Shown: one piece after another, positions 23,862 through 32,884 of the stretch | Layout of the letters: the number at the start of each line of letters is the position of its first letter | How positions within the stretch are numbered: position 1 is the stretch's first letter | Position numbers and translations under genes: made by a program | Notes under the pieces: model-generated | The model's database searches: none | What the model saw: only the letters and a program-made list of their open reading frames with translations | What the model was told of the DNA's origin: nothing | Source: Actinomycetota bacterium | Lineage (GTDB): Bacteria > Actinomycetota > AC-67 | Assembly (NCBI GenBank): GCA_041658565.1 | Contig: JBAZZY010000008.1 | Location: 1 to 64,000, forward strand | Direction of reading: 5' to 3' | DNA: 64,000 nucleotides

Positions 23862-25457
23862 ATGGCTATGGTGCCACGGACCAAGATCCTCGCCCTCACC
23901 GTCGTAATCGGCGCTGCGTCCTCAATGACCGTTTCAGCAGCCGCCATCCGCGGCGCTCCTTCGGACACCGATCGCCCCCCGGCCGCATCTCGCGCCGATC
24001 TCGAGCGCGAAGTCGTCGACCTCGTGGTCGCCGTACGCGGGCTGCCGATCAGGGATGGCTCTTTCGATGACCGCGACCGGTACTGCCCCCGCGACCAGAT
24101 CAAAGTCACGTGGACGGCACCCGAAGGCACGTATCCGAACGGGGCGTATATCGAGCCCCTGGGTCCAGCGCCGGGACCGGACACAGTCAACGTCAACGGC
24201 ATCGCTGTTTGCGAGTCCTCGACCTACGCCTATATGGGTTTCGAGGCGCTGCGGACGGCTACGGGGTGGGACGTCGTGCCGGTTCCGGACTTCGCCGGAG
24301 ACGACGACGATGTCGCGAACCTGCCCGACCCGCCCGCGGAGTCCGTCGATCCGAAGTTCACCCCACGAGCGACTCCGCCCCCTGCCGCAACACCGGGCGC
24401 CGGGGACGCCGGGGGCGCGGCGCCTACGCCGGGCAATTTCACCGCGGCGATCGAACCCTACGCGGCCTACGACCCGCAGAGCAGTTGCAGCCCGTCACCC
24501 AAGCCGGGAATGCTGGCGTTTCGCTCGCTCGTGCTTTCCCGGTACGAAGGAACCGGCAGCCTCGGGATCAGCCGCAACTGCTCGGCCGGTGGCCTGAGCG
24601 AGCACAAGGAAGGGCGCGCGTGGGACTGGCGCGTGAACGTGAACCGGCCCGCCGAGCGTGCCGGCGCACAGAACCTAATCAACTGGTTGTTCGCAACCGA
24701 TGAGTTCGGCAACCGACACGCGATGGCGCGGCGACTGGGCGTCATGTACATGGTGTGGAACCACCAAATTTGGGGCTCTTATCGCGCTTCGCAAGGGTGG
24801 CGGCCCTACCACGGAGCGAGCGCGCATACGGACCACGTTCACTTCAGCTTCGCGCGCGCCGGCGCGGCTGGGAAGACCAGCTTCTGGACCGGCGTACCGG
24901 CGAGCATGCCGGGCGCGGCGTACGCAGGTTGGTCCGCGAGCGGAAGCGATGTGCGCGCGGTGCGCGATACGAGTCGCACGTCCACTCGCGGGCGCGCGCC
25001 GCGACATCCGCCCACGTCCCAGCCGTCGGCGGATGAAGACGCCCCACGACACCGCACTCACATCCATCCCCCGAACGTCGTCCCGAGTTGGACCCCGCAG
25101 CCGCAGCCCACATCGTGGTCCGAACGCGAACACCGCCACCGGCCACGAACCGAGCCCACCGAATCCCCCGCGACTGAACCAGTTCCCGCGGTCGAACCAA
25201 CTCCGCAGATCGACCCGGCTCCGCAAGCAGAGAAGTCCGACGATGAGGAAAGGGCCGACAAGCCTCGGGCTCGGCGCGGAAAGCGGGGCGACGATCACGC
25301 GCGACGACGGGAGGGCAATCGCCCGGAGTGGAATCGAGACTCGTGGACGCAACGACCCGAACGCGATTCGTCACGGACCGGCGAGGAACGCAGAACTCAC
25401 AAGCGCGGCGGCGACCGCAAGTCGCACTCGCGTCAGGGATGGGGTAGCAGGCAGTGA
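23862..25457 (+). CDS. Secreted M15-like peptidase with charged tail
   Basis: A 531-residue exported protein. The ATG at 23862 follows GGAG and starts a signal peptide (MAMVPRTKILALTVVIGAAS, cut near SAAA). Residues about 200-345 match the catalytic domain of the D-Ala-D-Ala carboxypeptidase-like M15 group found in actinobacteria: SEHKEGRAWDWRV supplies histidine and aspartate ligands and TDHVHFSF the final HxH pair, so a zinc site is likely. An unusual disordered tail of about 180 residues follows, first proline-rich, then rich in arginine, glutamate and histidine. It probably trims or binds cell wall. It is divergent from the rpsF operon. Confidence 0.75.
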   Translation: MAMVPRTKILALTVVIGAASSMTVSAAAIRGAPSDTDRPPAASRADLEREVVDLVVAVRGLPIRDGSFDDRDRYCPRDQIKVTWTAPEGTYPNGAYIEPLGPAPGPDTVNVNGIAVCESSTYAYMGFEALRTATGWDVVPVPDFAGDDDDVANLPDPPAESVDPKFTPRATPPPAATPGAGDAGGAAPTPGNFTAAIEPYAAYDPQSSCSPSPKPGMLAFRSLVLSRYEGTGSLGISRNCSAGGLSEHKEGRAWDWRVNVNRPAERAGAQNLINWLFATDEFGNRHAMARRLGVMYMVWNHQIWGSYRASQGWRPYHGASAHTDHVHFSFARAGAAGKTSFWTGVPASMPGAAYAGWSASGSDVRAVRDTSRTSTRGRAPRHPPTSQPSADEDAPRHRTHIHPPNVVPSWTPQPQPTSWSEREHRHRPRTEPTESPATEPVPAVEPTPQIDPAPQAEKSDDEERADKPRARRGKRGDDHARRREGNRPEWNRDSWTQRPERDSSRTGEERRTHKRGGDRKSHSRQGWGSRQ

Positions 25458-25469
25458 CCCGCTGCGTTT

Positions 25470-26306
25470 CTAGACCGCGAGATCGCGGCGCTCGAAGAAC
25501 CACAGCGCAAACACGAGCGCCGCAAGGGGAATAGCGGTCAGAACCGTCAGATCCAGCAGATTGAATCCGTTCGTCAGCGGATCATGGCCTAGAAAGAAGT
25601 AAAGCGGCGTCGCCTTGCGCATAGGCCGCAAGAGATGAACCGACGGCGCCAACGTGTGTATTAGAAACGCAACCAACGCGAGCCCGCTCGATGCACCGAG
25701 CGCCAGCGACCGCGATCCGGTCGCGGCCCCCAGAGCCATTCCGATCGCTCCGAACCCCAGCGCGAACAAGCCAAGATCAACCGCGGCCGCCGCAAGCGAG
25801 ACCAACGACACGTGCAAATCAAACGGCGGACCCAGCAGCGCCACCCCAACCCACGTCAGCCCCGAAAGGAACGCCGTTCCCGCGGCCATCGCGACGAACT
25901 TGTCGAGCACGATCCGGCGACGACGAACCGGAGTCGCCAGCAGCATGTCGAGCGTGCCGGCTTCCTCTTCGCCTGCCAGGCCGCGGGTTCCCATTCCAAT
26001 GGCGTAGATCAGCATCAAGATCGGCGTCACGAACGTGAACATCTCGGCGCGCAGATACCCCGCCGGCGTGCCGAAATCCGTACCGATCAGGTTGCGGACG
26101 GCCTCCGGCATGCTTTCGAGCGTACTGCTGTATGCCGCGGCGTTATCGCGAACAGAGGGCCACACGCTCGTGTACATCAAGATGTAGCCGACCGTCCCCA
26201 ACGCCCACCACCGCAGGGCGCGCGCGTGATAGCGCAGGGTCCGTGCCGCGACGTTGCCGAGCATCCGTCCGCGCTCCGCGGGGCGCGCGGCGACATTAGC
26301 TGCCAT
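25470..26306 (-). CDS. ABC-2 type exporter permease
   Basis: A 278-residue permease with about six membrane helices. The conserved ABC-2 segment GEEEAGTLDMLLATPVRRRRIVLDKF sits after the second helix, and the C-terminus ends FFERRDLAV. The ATG at 26306 lies inside the last codons of the ATPase gene (11-base overlap), so the pair is translationally coupled. Such exporters carry drugs, lipids or peptides; the substrate is unknown. It converges on the M15-like gene with only 12 bases between stops. Confidence 0.88.
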   Translation of the reverse strand: MAANVAARPAERGRMLGNVAARTLRYHARALRWWALGTVGYILMYTSVWPSVRDNAAAYSSTLESMPEAVRNLIGTDFGTPAGYLRAEMFTFVTPILMLIYAIGMGTRGLAGEEEAGTLDMLLATPVRRRRIVLDKFVAMAAGTAFLSGLTWVGVALLGPPFDLHVSLVSLAAAAVDLGLFALGFGAIGMALGAATGSRSLALGASSGLALVAFLIHTLAPSVHLLRPMRKATPLYFFLGHDPLTNGFNLLDLTVLTAIPLAALVFALWFFERRDLAV

Positions 26307-27201
26307 CAGGTTCTCCCTCACGGTCGCCGTAGAACGCCAGGAAGATCTCCTCGAGCGTCGGCTCATGACTGAAGATGTCCACGACCTCGTGGCGCGCGGC
26401 GACCTTGATTACGGCATCCACCGACCCGGCAACCGCAAGGCGCACGATCCCGCCCGCCGCCGAGACGTCGTGTACGCCGGGCAAGTTGGCGAACGCGTCG
26501 GATGGAATCGGTGACGCGAAGTGGATCTCAACGTTTCGAACCGAGCGCGCTTTGAGATCCGCGATTTCCTCCACCGCGGCCAGACGGCCTTCCCGAATGA
26601 TTGCGACGCGATGACACAACCGCTCCACTTCCGGCATGACGTGTGAACAAAGAAACACCGTCTGACCCTCATCGCGGATGTCGTCGATCACCCGCTGGAA
26701 CTCCTGTTGCGCAAACGGATCCAGTCCCTGCGTCGGCTCGTCGAGAATCACCAGATCCGGCCGGTGCATGAACGCCTGAATAAGCGCCACCTTCTGTCGA
26801 TTTCCGTGTGACAGCGACTTGATCATCTTGTCGAGATCACAATCGAGGCGGTCCGCTAAGTCCATCGCGTGCGCCCAGTCGACGCCGCCGCGCAGCGCCG
26901 CAAGATGGCGCAAGAAATCGAGCCCGGTCATGCGGTCGTACATCTTGATCTCACCGGGGACGTAGCCGACGCGTTTGCGGATCTCGACGCTGTCGCGGTG
27001 GGAATCAAGCCCGAAAACCTGCGCGCGCCCGCTCGTCGGCCGAATCAGATCGAGCAGAGTTCGGATCGTGGTGGTCTTGCCGGCGCCGTTCGGCCCGAGG
27101 AACCCAAAAACCTCGCCGGCGTCCACCTCCAGGCTCAGATCCACAACGCCGCGCGCGGAGCCGTAGAACTTGCTCAATGCGTCGATCGATATGACCGCCA
27201 T
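26296..27201 (-). CDS. ABC exporter ATP-binding protein
   Basis: A 301-residue ATPase of the DrrA/CcmA type that drives the permease next to it. Visible motifs: Walker A GPNGAGKTT (residues about 36-44), signature LSHGNRQK (near 134), Walker B LVILDEPTQGLDP (near 154) and the switch histidine in CSHVMPE. The signature is LSHGN rather than LSGGQ, a variant seen in this subfamily. The C-terminal 80 residues form the extra domain typical of drug and antibiotic exporters. ATPase first, permease second, as usual. Confidence 0.93.
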   Translation of the reverse strand: MAVISIDALSKFYGSARGVVDLSLEVDAGEVFGFLGPNGAGKTTTIRTLLDLIRPTSGRAQVFGLDSHRDSVEIRKRVGYVPGEIKMYDRMTGLDFLRHLAALRGGVDWAHAMDLADRLDCDLDKMIKSLSHGNRQKVALIQAFMHRPDLVILDEPTQGLDPFAQQEFQRVIDDIRDEGQTVFLCSHVMPEVERLCHRVAIIREGRLAAVEEIADLKARSVRNVEIHFASPIPSDAFANLPGVHDVSAAGGIVRLAVAGSVDAVIKVAARHEVVDIFSHEPTLEEIFLAFYGDREGEPDGS

Positions 27202-27269
27202 CCCACGTCTCCCGCCGGCAAACGCGACCTTGTCAGAGCCTACCGGCTTCGGGATGCGGACCGAGCAAA

Positions 27270-28703
27270 AGGAGGGACTTCGAAGCGTTCAACGGCTCTC
27301 CGGACGACGCACTCTACTTCGGAGCCGTCGAGCCGTTCGACTTCGTCGCGGCCACCCGCGCCTACGGCGATGACGGCTTGAGCCCCGCCCTGTCCTGGAG
27401 CTATTGGAACGGCCAGGGGTGGGCGGCCCTCCCCGTGACGCGCGACGAGTTGACCGGAGAGTGCGGGTGCGCGGAGTTCACCCCGCCTACCGACTGGACT
27501 CAGACCGAGGCACTCGAGACCACGCGCGCGTACTGGATCCGCGCGCGCCGCACCGAACCGGGAATCGCCCGCGTGGCTCTGGAATCAGTCACCACACTCC
27601 ACACCTTGCAGGCGCCATCTGTCCCGCCATCGCAGCCGGGCGACGTCACGCTCATCGCGCTCGACGGCGTCGACAGCTCACTGATCTCAATGGTGCTCCC
27701 CACCGAGCGCAAGCTCCGAAGCGACCTTGCGAGCGAGATCCCTGACTTTGTCTATCCCAACGCCGACTACCCCGACGTGTATGTTCGATTCAGTGTTCTT
27801 GCCCAGGGGCCTGCACCTCAGCCCAACCAGATCATCCTTGGAGACGCTCTGCGTGTGCGCGCGCACCTCAAGACCAAGCGCGACTCCAACACCCCCAAAG
27901 AGAAGGTGCTCCAGATCACTGCCACGAAGTGCTTTGCCGGCACGCAGGTCCCCCCGGAGGGGGCCTTTGTGGGCGCGAAGTCAACCGAGAACAGCGTCCC
28001 GGAGGATCTTGGATCCAGCCAATCCCCGACGACCGTGAGCAGATCCCTATACTTCCCGACGACCGTTGGCGTGCACACATGTGTGCTCAACGCCGGGTCG
28101 TGGCGGCTCATGGAGGACCCCACCGCCGGGAATTTGAGTGCACTCGCGGCGGGCAACACCTTCATCGAGGCAAACGTCATCAACGGAGGCTCATCGCACC
28201 AGACCGGCATCCGCGAGGTTGCTGTTCCGATCGCCGACTCCTATACCCTCGTGTCCAGCGAGACCTGGGATGTGCAGCCCGGTGTCCCGGTCGAGGTTAT
28301 CGGCGACTTGGAACTCACGACCTGCACAAACTCCGCCGCCGACCACAGCCCCTGTCCCGCCCACGCGACCAACGGCACGTTCGTCAAGGCACGTTCAAAA
28401 CTGACGGTCGTCTTTCCCGAGAATGTGTGTCCGCAAGTGACTTCGGAGGAAGACACTTACATCAACAAGTATCAGCATCACCGCAAGCTTCCGAACGCGA
28501 TCACGATCTCGGCGGAAACTCTAGCCGCCTGCGGAAGCTCACTCGTCGTCGAACTCCGATTGAAGTCGTTCGCGGGCGACAGCCATCCGGAGTGGGCAGA
28601 CGCCGACGGCGTCGGGGTTGAAGGGAGGAGTGCGGGGGAATCCCTGGAACAGTTGGAGTTCTCAGTCTTGCTGGTCGCGTCGGACGCCTTGTCGCCCGAC
28701 TGA
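27270..28703 (+). pseudogene. Surface protein gene lacking a usable start (5' truncated?)
   Basis: The first start codon in frame is a TTG at 27378, giving 441 residues. Coding character continues upstream in the same frame to about 27270: it reads ALYFGAVEPFDFVAATRAYG, a module that normally goes together with the following WSYWNGQGWAALPV and RAYWIRARR (a domain found in secreted and phage-baseplate-like proteins). Upstream of that no ATG, GTG or TTG occurs in frame. AAAAGGAGG at about 27267-27275 looks like a ribosome site but faces no start. Later residues 100-441 have pairs of cysteines and beta-strand character but no known domain. The gene is therefore probably a 5'-deleted remnant, or starts at a non-standard codon. 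It ends three bases before the stop of the convergent gene. Confidence 0.55.
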
Positions 28704-28706
28704 GTC

Positions 28707-29435
28707 TCAGTCGAAGGTTACCGACTCGATGGCGCCGCGAAAGATCGCGCGGACGGCACCCACAAGGGCCGGCAGACCCTTCGTAGGATCCGCCCCGAGA
28801 TCGGCGCGCGTCCAAATCTCGGCAGAGACGTACGCAAGCCCCGCGGGGATCGGATCCTTGCCTTCGAACCCCTTGATCTCGAAGGGGACGTCGATGATGG
28901 TGTCGTCCATCTGCTTGGGCCACTTCAGGGGGTCGTTCAGCGAAAGGACCGTGACGTACGCATGCTCGGCGCAGACATAACCACAGGCCTCCCATGGGTC
29001 CATGAAGACCATGAGGGCAACCTCCGCGGACCCCCACAGCGAACACGCTGTGGCGACCAGACAATCGTGGGATACCTCCGCGTGAGAGATGCGCAGCCTG
29101 ACCGAGCCGGTGACGACGTCGGTCTGTTCGGGCACTAGGTGAGTGTACGTGACGTCGAACCACGCTTCGGCGGCACTGCTGGAGGAGCCATGGCCGAGAC
29201 CGCCGTTCGGGGACGTGACGGTCGCCTCAGACGTGAGCGCGCCAGTCCGCGGATCCGCCGTGGCGACCGACGTGCAGGTATCCCCCGGATCCCCCTGGTG
29301 CAAGCAGTCCGGGTAGGTGTCGATCATGGCTCCGACGTACGGAGGCTCGTAGGTCGTCTGCGCGCGCGCAACGCTGCCCCCGGCGAGCCACAAGCTCGCA
29401 ACCAGCCCCGCAGCCACGATTCGACGCACCTTCAT
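28707..29435 (-). CDS. Secreted protein of unknown function
   Basis: A 242-residue protein with a signal peptide (MKVRRIVAAGLVASLWLAGG, cut near ARA/QT). The ATG at 29435 follows GAGGGAA; a longer frame exists but codes basic residues before the signal. The mature chain has six cysteines, with paired spacing (CLHQGDPGDTC, CLVATAC, CGYVC) that suggests disulfides. No family recognised. Its stop is only three bases from the stop of the facing gene, so their transcripts must overlap. Confidence 0.65.
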   Translation of the reverse strand: MKVRRIVAAGLVASLWLAGGSVARAQTTYEPPYVGAMIDTYPDCLHQGDPGDTCTSVATADPRTGALTSEATVTSPNGGLGHGSSSSAAEAWFDVTYTHLVPEQTDVVTGSVRLRISHAEVSHDCLVATACSLWGSAEVALMVFMDPWEACGYVCAEHAYVTVLSLNDPLKWPKQMDDTIIDVPFEIKGFEGKDPIPAGLAYVSAEIWTRADLGADPTKGLPALVGAVRAIFRGAIESVTFD

Positions 29436-29557
29436 TTCCCTCACGTTCGACACGAACGCTCGTCTTCCTGCGCCGACCCTACACCGCGCGCGCGCGCAAG
29501 AAGTCACCAAGTCTGCGGGGGATCCGCGCCACGAAACCGCGCGGCTCGTCGGGAAGC

Positions 29558-29800
29558 TCAACGCTCGGTCGAGTTCGCGAGCGCAGCCTCCACCGCGGCG
29601 ACAAGCGCCGGCAGCTTGCTCCCGACGACGTCGGCGAGCACGGACGGATCCAGGTCGAAGTAGACGTGGAAGAGGAACTCACGGAACCCTTTCACGCCCC
29701 TCCGTCGACATCCGGAACCCCCTCCAGGACCCGGGGGCTCACCCTCTTCGCCAGCTCGTCGACTTGGTCGAGGCGCTTCGCGATCGCATCGACCGTCTTC
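29558..29800 (-). pseudogene. HepT/DUF86 toxin relic
   Basis: Two pieces of a HepT-like toxin lie in different frames. Positions 29692-29793 read KTVDAIAKRLDQVDELAKRV and then stop, matching the start of the family. Positions 29558-29689 read GFREFLFHVYFDLDPSVLAD followed by a helical end, matching the family C-terminus and keeping its RX4H motif (REFLFH). The middle of the protein is missing, so a deletion with frameshift is likely. No MntA partner adjoins. An intact MntA-HepT pair lies at 37509-38169. Confidence 0.65.
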
Positions 29801-29990
29801 GCATCGGCCAGCCAACCCCTGCCCGTCGGCGTACCGGAGGGCCATCGCCGCAAGCGCGCGCCCGGTCGGAGTGCGTCGGCCAAGCCCCAAAGAACTGTCC
29901 GAGGATTCTTGGGATAAGCCACAGGAAAGGAGAGCACCGCGGCGAACCTCCAGCGCGAGAGCACTGCACCCGAGCACAGGGGAGGGAACC

Positions 29991-31793
29991 ATGCGCAAGG
30001 GAATCCGCGCGCGCGCCGTGGGATTCGTTCTGGTCATCGCAGGAACGCTGTTGATGCCGGCGGCCTCGCAAGCTGCCGAGTACACCTACGTCGCGATGGC
30101 CGACGGCACGAAGATCGCCATCTCGGTCAACTACCCGGAGAACTTCGACCCCGACCGACCCGGCGGTTGGCCGACGCTGTTCGCGATAGACGGATACGCA
30201 GGCGGCGCCGGGACACAGAGCACGCTCGGGAACAACTACGTCGGCGTTTACGCGTCCGTCCGAGGCACGGGGTGCTCCGGTGGGCGCTTCGACTTGTTCG
30301 ACCGTCGTCACGCGTACGACGGCCACGAGATCATCGAGAACTGGATCGTCAAGCAGCCATGGTCCAACGGCAAGGTCGGTATCGTCGGCCACTCCTATCC
30401 CGGCCTGACCGGATTCCTCGTCGCGTCCACGAACCCGCCGCACCTCACAGCAATCGCGGTCTCAGGTCTCATCGACGACGTGTACCGCGGAATCGTCTAC
30501 CCGGGCGGCGTGCCGAACTACGGTTTTCCGCTGTACTGGTCATACGGATTCCGGCCGGCAGTTGAACTGGCGGCGAACTCGGGTCGGATGATTGACGAGA
30601 CCACCGCCCCCGACCCGACGTGCGCGGCCAACATCGCCACGCGGCCCCCGAAGGACGCCTTGGACGACCCATTCCTTCAGGGCATCACGTCGCAAGAGGA
30701 CGAGACGTGGTACGCGGTTCGTTCGCTCCGCTCCTACCTTCACGGGATCACCAAGCCGATCCACATCACCCAGCAGTATCAGGACGAGCAAACCGGCCCG
30801 CGCGGCGGGCATTGGCTGTGGGAGCACATCACGGGAGTTCCCAAGCGCCTGGTGCTGACGAACGGAGTCCACGGAAGCACCAGCGTCGGTTCCGCCGATC
30901 GGGCCGCATGGCTGGATTGCTGGATCATCAAGGATGGGCAGAACTGCGGTGAGGTGAGCGATCCCTCCAAACGAGTGCGGATCCACTTCGAGACGACGGA
31001 CGGTGCCGGGCAAGCACCGTACGTGTCGTCCAACTGGCCCCTGCCCGAGACCGACTGGCAACGCTTCCACCTGCGCGCCGCCGGGACGCTTACGTCCGAA
31101 GCACCCGCGGCGGGTGAAGCCCCGACGAACTATGTGAGCCTCACCGCCGGACGGCAGACGGCGGCGACCGGTGGATTCGGGTTCGGCAACGAAGGCGCCG
31201 GCCGGATCACCTACGCATCAGGACCCGATGAGGCGAGCTATCTGCTCGACTTCGGTGCGCCCACTGCGATAGCGGGACCGATCAACCTGAGCCTATGGGC
31301 AACCTCGACGGCCGTGGACACGGACTTCTTCGTGGACGTGATCGACGTCTGGCCCGACGGTCGCTATGAGTTCGTTCAGCGGGGCATGCAGCGCGCGTCG
31401 CATCGCGCAATCGACCACCTGCAAACGGACGTCGTTCAGTCCGGCCCGCACGAGGGTGAGATCTACCGGGCTTACCACCCGCACACCAACGCCACGAAAC
31501 TCACGCCGTTGGAACCGACGGAATTCGAGATCGAGGTCTTCCCGGTGTCTCACTTCTTCCGCGAAGGCCACAAGTTGATGCTGAAGATCCACGCTCCGCC
31601 GCCGGTGGACCCGCTGTCGATCTGGGCGTACCCGTCGGCTCAGCCGCCGGCGCTGAACACGATCCTGCAAGACGCAGGGCATCCGTCGAGCATTCTGCTG
31701 CCGCTGCTGCCCGACACATCGTGGTTGCCGGAAACGGGACCGGACTGCGGCGCTCAGGTGGGGATTCCCTGCTTCACGCCGGTCGCCTCGTAA
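29991..31793 (+). CDS. Secreted CocE/NonD (S15-type) hydrolase
   Basis: A 600-residue exported alpha/beta hydrolase of the X-Pro dipeptidyl-peptidase/CocE family. The ATG at 29991 follows GGGGAGGG and opens a signal peptide (residues 1-29, cut near SQA/AEY). The serine nucleophile is in IVGHSYPGLTG (near residue 132); the acid is likely in the QQYQDEQTG segment and the histidine in TNGVHGST (near 300). Early RGTGCSGGRFDLF and late jelly-roll strands (PLPETDWQRFHL, PINLSLWATSTAVDTDFF, HFFREGHKLMLKIHA) are diagnostic. Members cleave proline peptides or esters; the real substrate is open. It ends at a strong terminator. Confidence 0.85.
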   Translation: MRKGIRARAVGFVLVIAGTLLMPAASQAAEYTYVAMADGTKIAISVNYPENFDPDRPGGWPTLFAIDGYAGGAGTQSTLGNNYVGVYASVRGTGCSGGRFDLFDRRHAYDGHEIIENWIVKQPWSNGKVGIVGHSYPGLTGFLVASTNPPHLTAIAVSGLIDDVYRGIVYPGGVPNYGFPLYWSYGFRPAVELAANSGRMIDETTAPDPTCAANIATRPPKDALDDPFLQGITSQEDETWYAVRSLRSYLHGITKPIHITQQYQDEQTGPRGGHWLWEHITGVPKRLVLTNGVHGSTSVGSADRAAWLDCWIIKDGQNCGEVSDPSKRVRIHFETTDGAGQAPYVSSNWPLPETDWQRFHLRAAGTLTSEAPAAGEAPTNYVSLTAGRQTAATGGFGFGNEGAGRITYASGPDEASYLLDFGAPTAIAGPINLSLWATSTAVDTDFFVDVIDVWPDGRYEFVQRGMQRASHRAIDHLQTDVVQSGPHEGEIYRAYHPHTNATKLTPLEPTEFEIEVFPVSHFFREGHKLMLKIHAPPPVDPLSIWAYPSAQPPALNTILQDAGHPSSILLPLLPDTSWLPETGPDCGAQVGIPCFTPVAS

Positions 31794-31808
31794 CCGACGG
31801 GATCGAGT

Positions 31809-31833
31809 AGGGGCGGGGGTCTACCCCGCCCCT
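31809..31833 (+). terminator. Terminator after the CocE-like gene
   Basis: A perfect 10-base-pair stem, AGGGGCGGGG with CCCCGCCCCT, around a five-base loop, 16 bases after the stop codon. Confidence 0.85.
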
Positions 31834-31841
31834 CTCGCCGC

Positions 31842-31920
31842 CGAACACGCAGGGCCCGAACCCGACGACAAGACGCCGTGAACCCAACCAGGCTGCAGCC
31901 ATGCCAAAAGGCGTTGGGCA
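31842..31920 (+). promoter_or_regulatory. Structured intergenic motif, copy 1 (riboswitch candidate)
   Basis: Contains CAAGACGCCGTGAAC (31869-31883) and AACCAGGC (31886-31893), both repeated exactly in copy 2 near 32666 with two intervening bases changed. Just after it CCCAAC (31883-31888) can pair with GTTGGG (31913-31918), enclosing two small hairpins, GGCTGCAGCC and GCC-AAAA-GGC. It lies 104 bases before the start of the secreted repeat protein. Confidence 0.5.
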
Positions 31921-32023
31921 ACGTCCGCAGTCACCTGCATCTCACCCCTTTTCCAGGAAGGGGACACGCAGTACCCTTGCCAAAAGGGCAAGCAGCAGAT
32001 TCAGGATGAACGGGAGTCCCGGG

Positions 32024-32548
32024 ATGAATACGTGGAAGACGTCACTAGGCTCACTGGCTCTCCTCGTCGCAGGGGTCGGCCTCGCAGTCGGCGTAACGAC
32101 GATGACTCCCGGCCACAGCGACCCGGCCGGACCCCCTGCGCCGACCACGTCGCTCGACCCCAACGACGCCCCCGAGTGTCCCCCGGGACATCTGCCGAGT
32201 CGAGCGACGTGGCGCCCTCCCCCGCAGGACGCGCCGACCTCCGACTGCCGGGTACAAGAGACCGGTCGAACGGTTCGACCCAAACCGCCCGGGAGCGTCG
32301 TCGAGCCCGCGCCTAGCCCGAGTCGGCGAGAGGACCCTCCCGCTCCTTCGCCATCCGAGAAGGCCGATCCGGCGGGAGCTGCCGACGATCCCAACGGTAT
32401 GCCGGCATGTCCGCCGGATGATGGCCGGAACGCGGACACCTGGGCCCCACCCCCGCCGACAGCCGGCACTTCCGACTGCAAGGTGTCCGAGACCGGACAG
32501 GACGACCGCGGCAAGCCCTCGGGAAGCACCGTCGAGCCATCGCCCTGA
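32024..32548 (+). CDS. Secreted proline-rich protein with two cysteine repeats
   Basis: A 174-residue protein with an N-terminal hydrophobic helix (LGSLALLVAGVGLAVGV) that is either a signal peptide or an anchor. The rest is two tandem repeats of about 60 residues joined by a proline/serine linker: each runs DPND/DPNG, a C-P-P motif (ECPPGHLP, ACPPDDGR), TW-PPP, TSDC and ETG..KP.GS..EP. Each repeat has exactly two cysteines, suited to one internal disulfide. No family recognised. The ATG at 32024 follows CGGGAG; another ATG at 32006 is possible. A structured motif precedes it, and a second copy of that motif follows it. Confidence 0.7.
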   Translation: MNTWKTSLGSLALLVAGVGLAVGVTTMTPGHSDPAGPPAPTTSLDPNDAPECPPGHLPSRATWRPPPQDAPTSDCRVQETGRTVRPKPPGSVVEPAPSPSRREDPPAPSPSEKADPAGAADDPNGMPACPPDDGRNADTWAPPPPTAGTSDCKVSETGQDDRGKPSGSTVEPSP

Positions 32549-32627
32549 CGCCGTCCTCGCCCGCGCTCTCTTTCGGGTGGCGAAACCAAGGGAGGTCGAC
32601 CCCACCTGCACCGCGCCGGACCTGCAG

Positions 32628-32720
32628 ACCTCATCCGGGGGTTCGCAAGGACCCCGGGACACCGGCAAGACGCCGTGAACGTAACCAGGCCCTGGCTCGG
32701 GGTTAGCGATCACGCGAAAC
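32628..32720 (+). promoter_or_regulatory. Structured intergenic motif, copy 2 (riboswitch candidate)
   Basis: Repeats CAAGACGCCGTGAAC (32666-32680) and AACCAGGC (32683-32690) of copy 1. Before it CCGGGG (32635-32640) pairs with CCCCGG (32652-32657); after it TAACC (32682-32686) pairs with GGTTA (32701-32705), the same place as the different but also paired stem in copy 1. A promoter at 32816 lies beyond it, so it either ends the upstream transcript or acts from an earlier promoter. Confidence 0.5.
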
Positions 32721-32815
32721 GAACCAGCGGCGAGTAGTGGGTCAGAGACACGGCTACCTTCAGGTCTTCGACCTTCTCGGAGAACCGTTGAGGGGTGTGA
32801 CAGCAACCCTCGGAG

Positions 32816-32845
32816 TTGACAACCACTTAGCCATCCCCCTAAACT
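32816..32845 (+). promoter_or_regulatory. Promoter of the AAA ATPase gene
   Basis: A consensus -35 TTGACA (32816-32821), an 18-base spacer and TAAACT (32840-32845). The start point would be near 32852. The downstream AGGAAGGGG (about 32866-32874) is a fair ribosome site for the ATG at 32885. Confidence 0.65.
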
Positions 32846-32884
32846 TAGCTCTACCACTAAATTCAGGAAGGGGCCTAACTGCAT

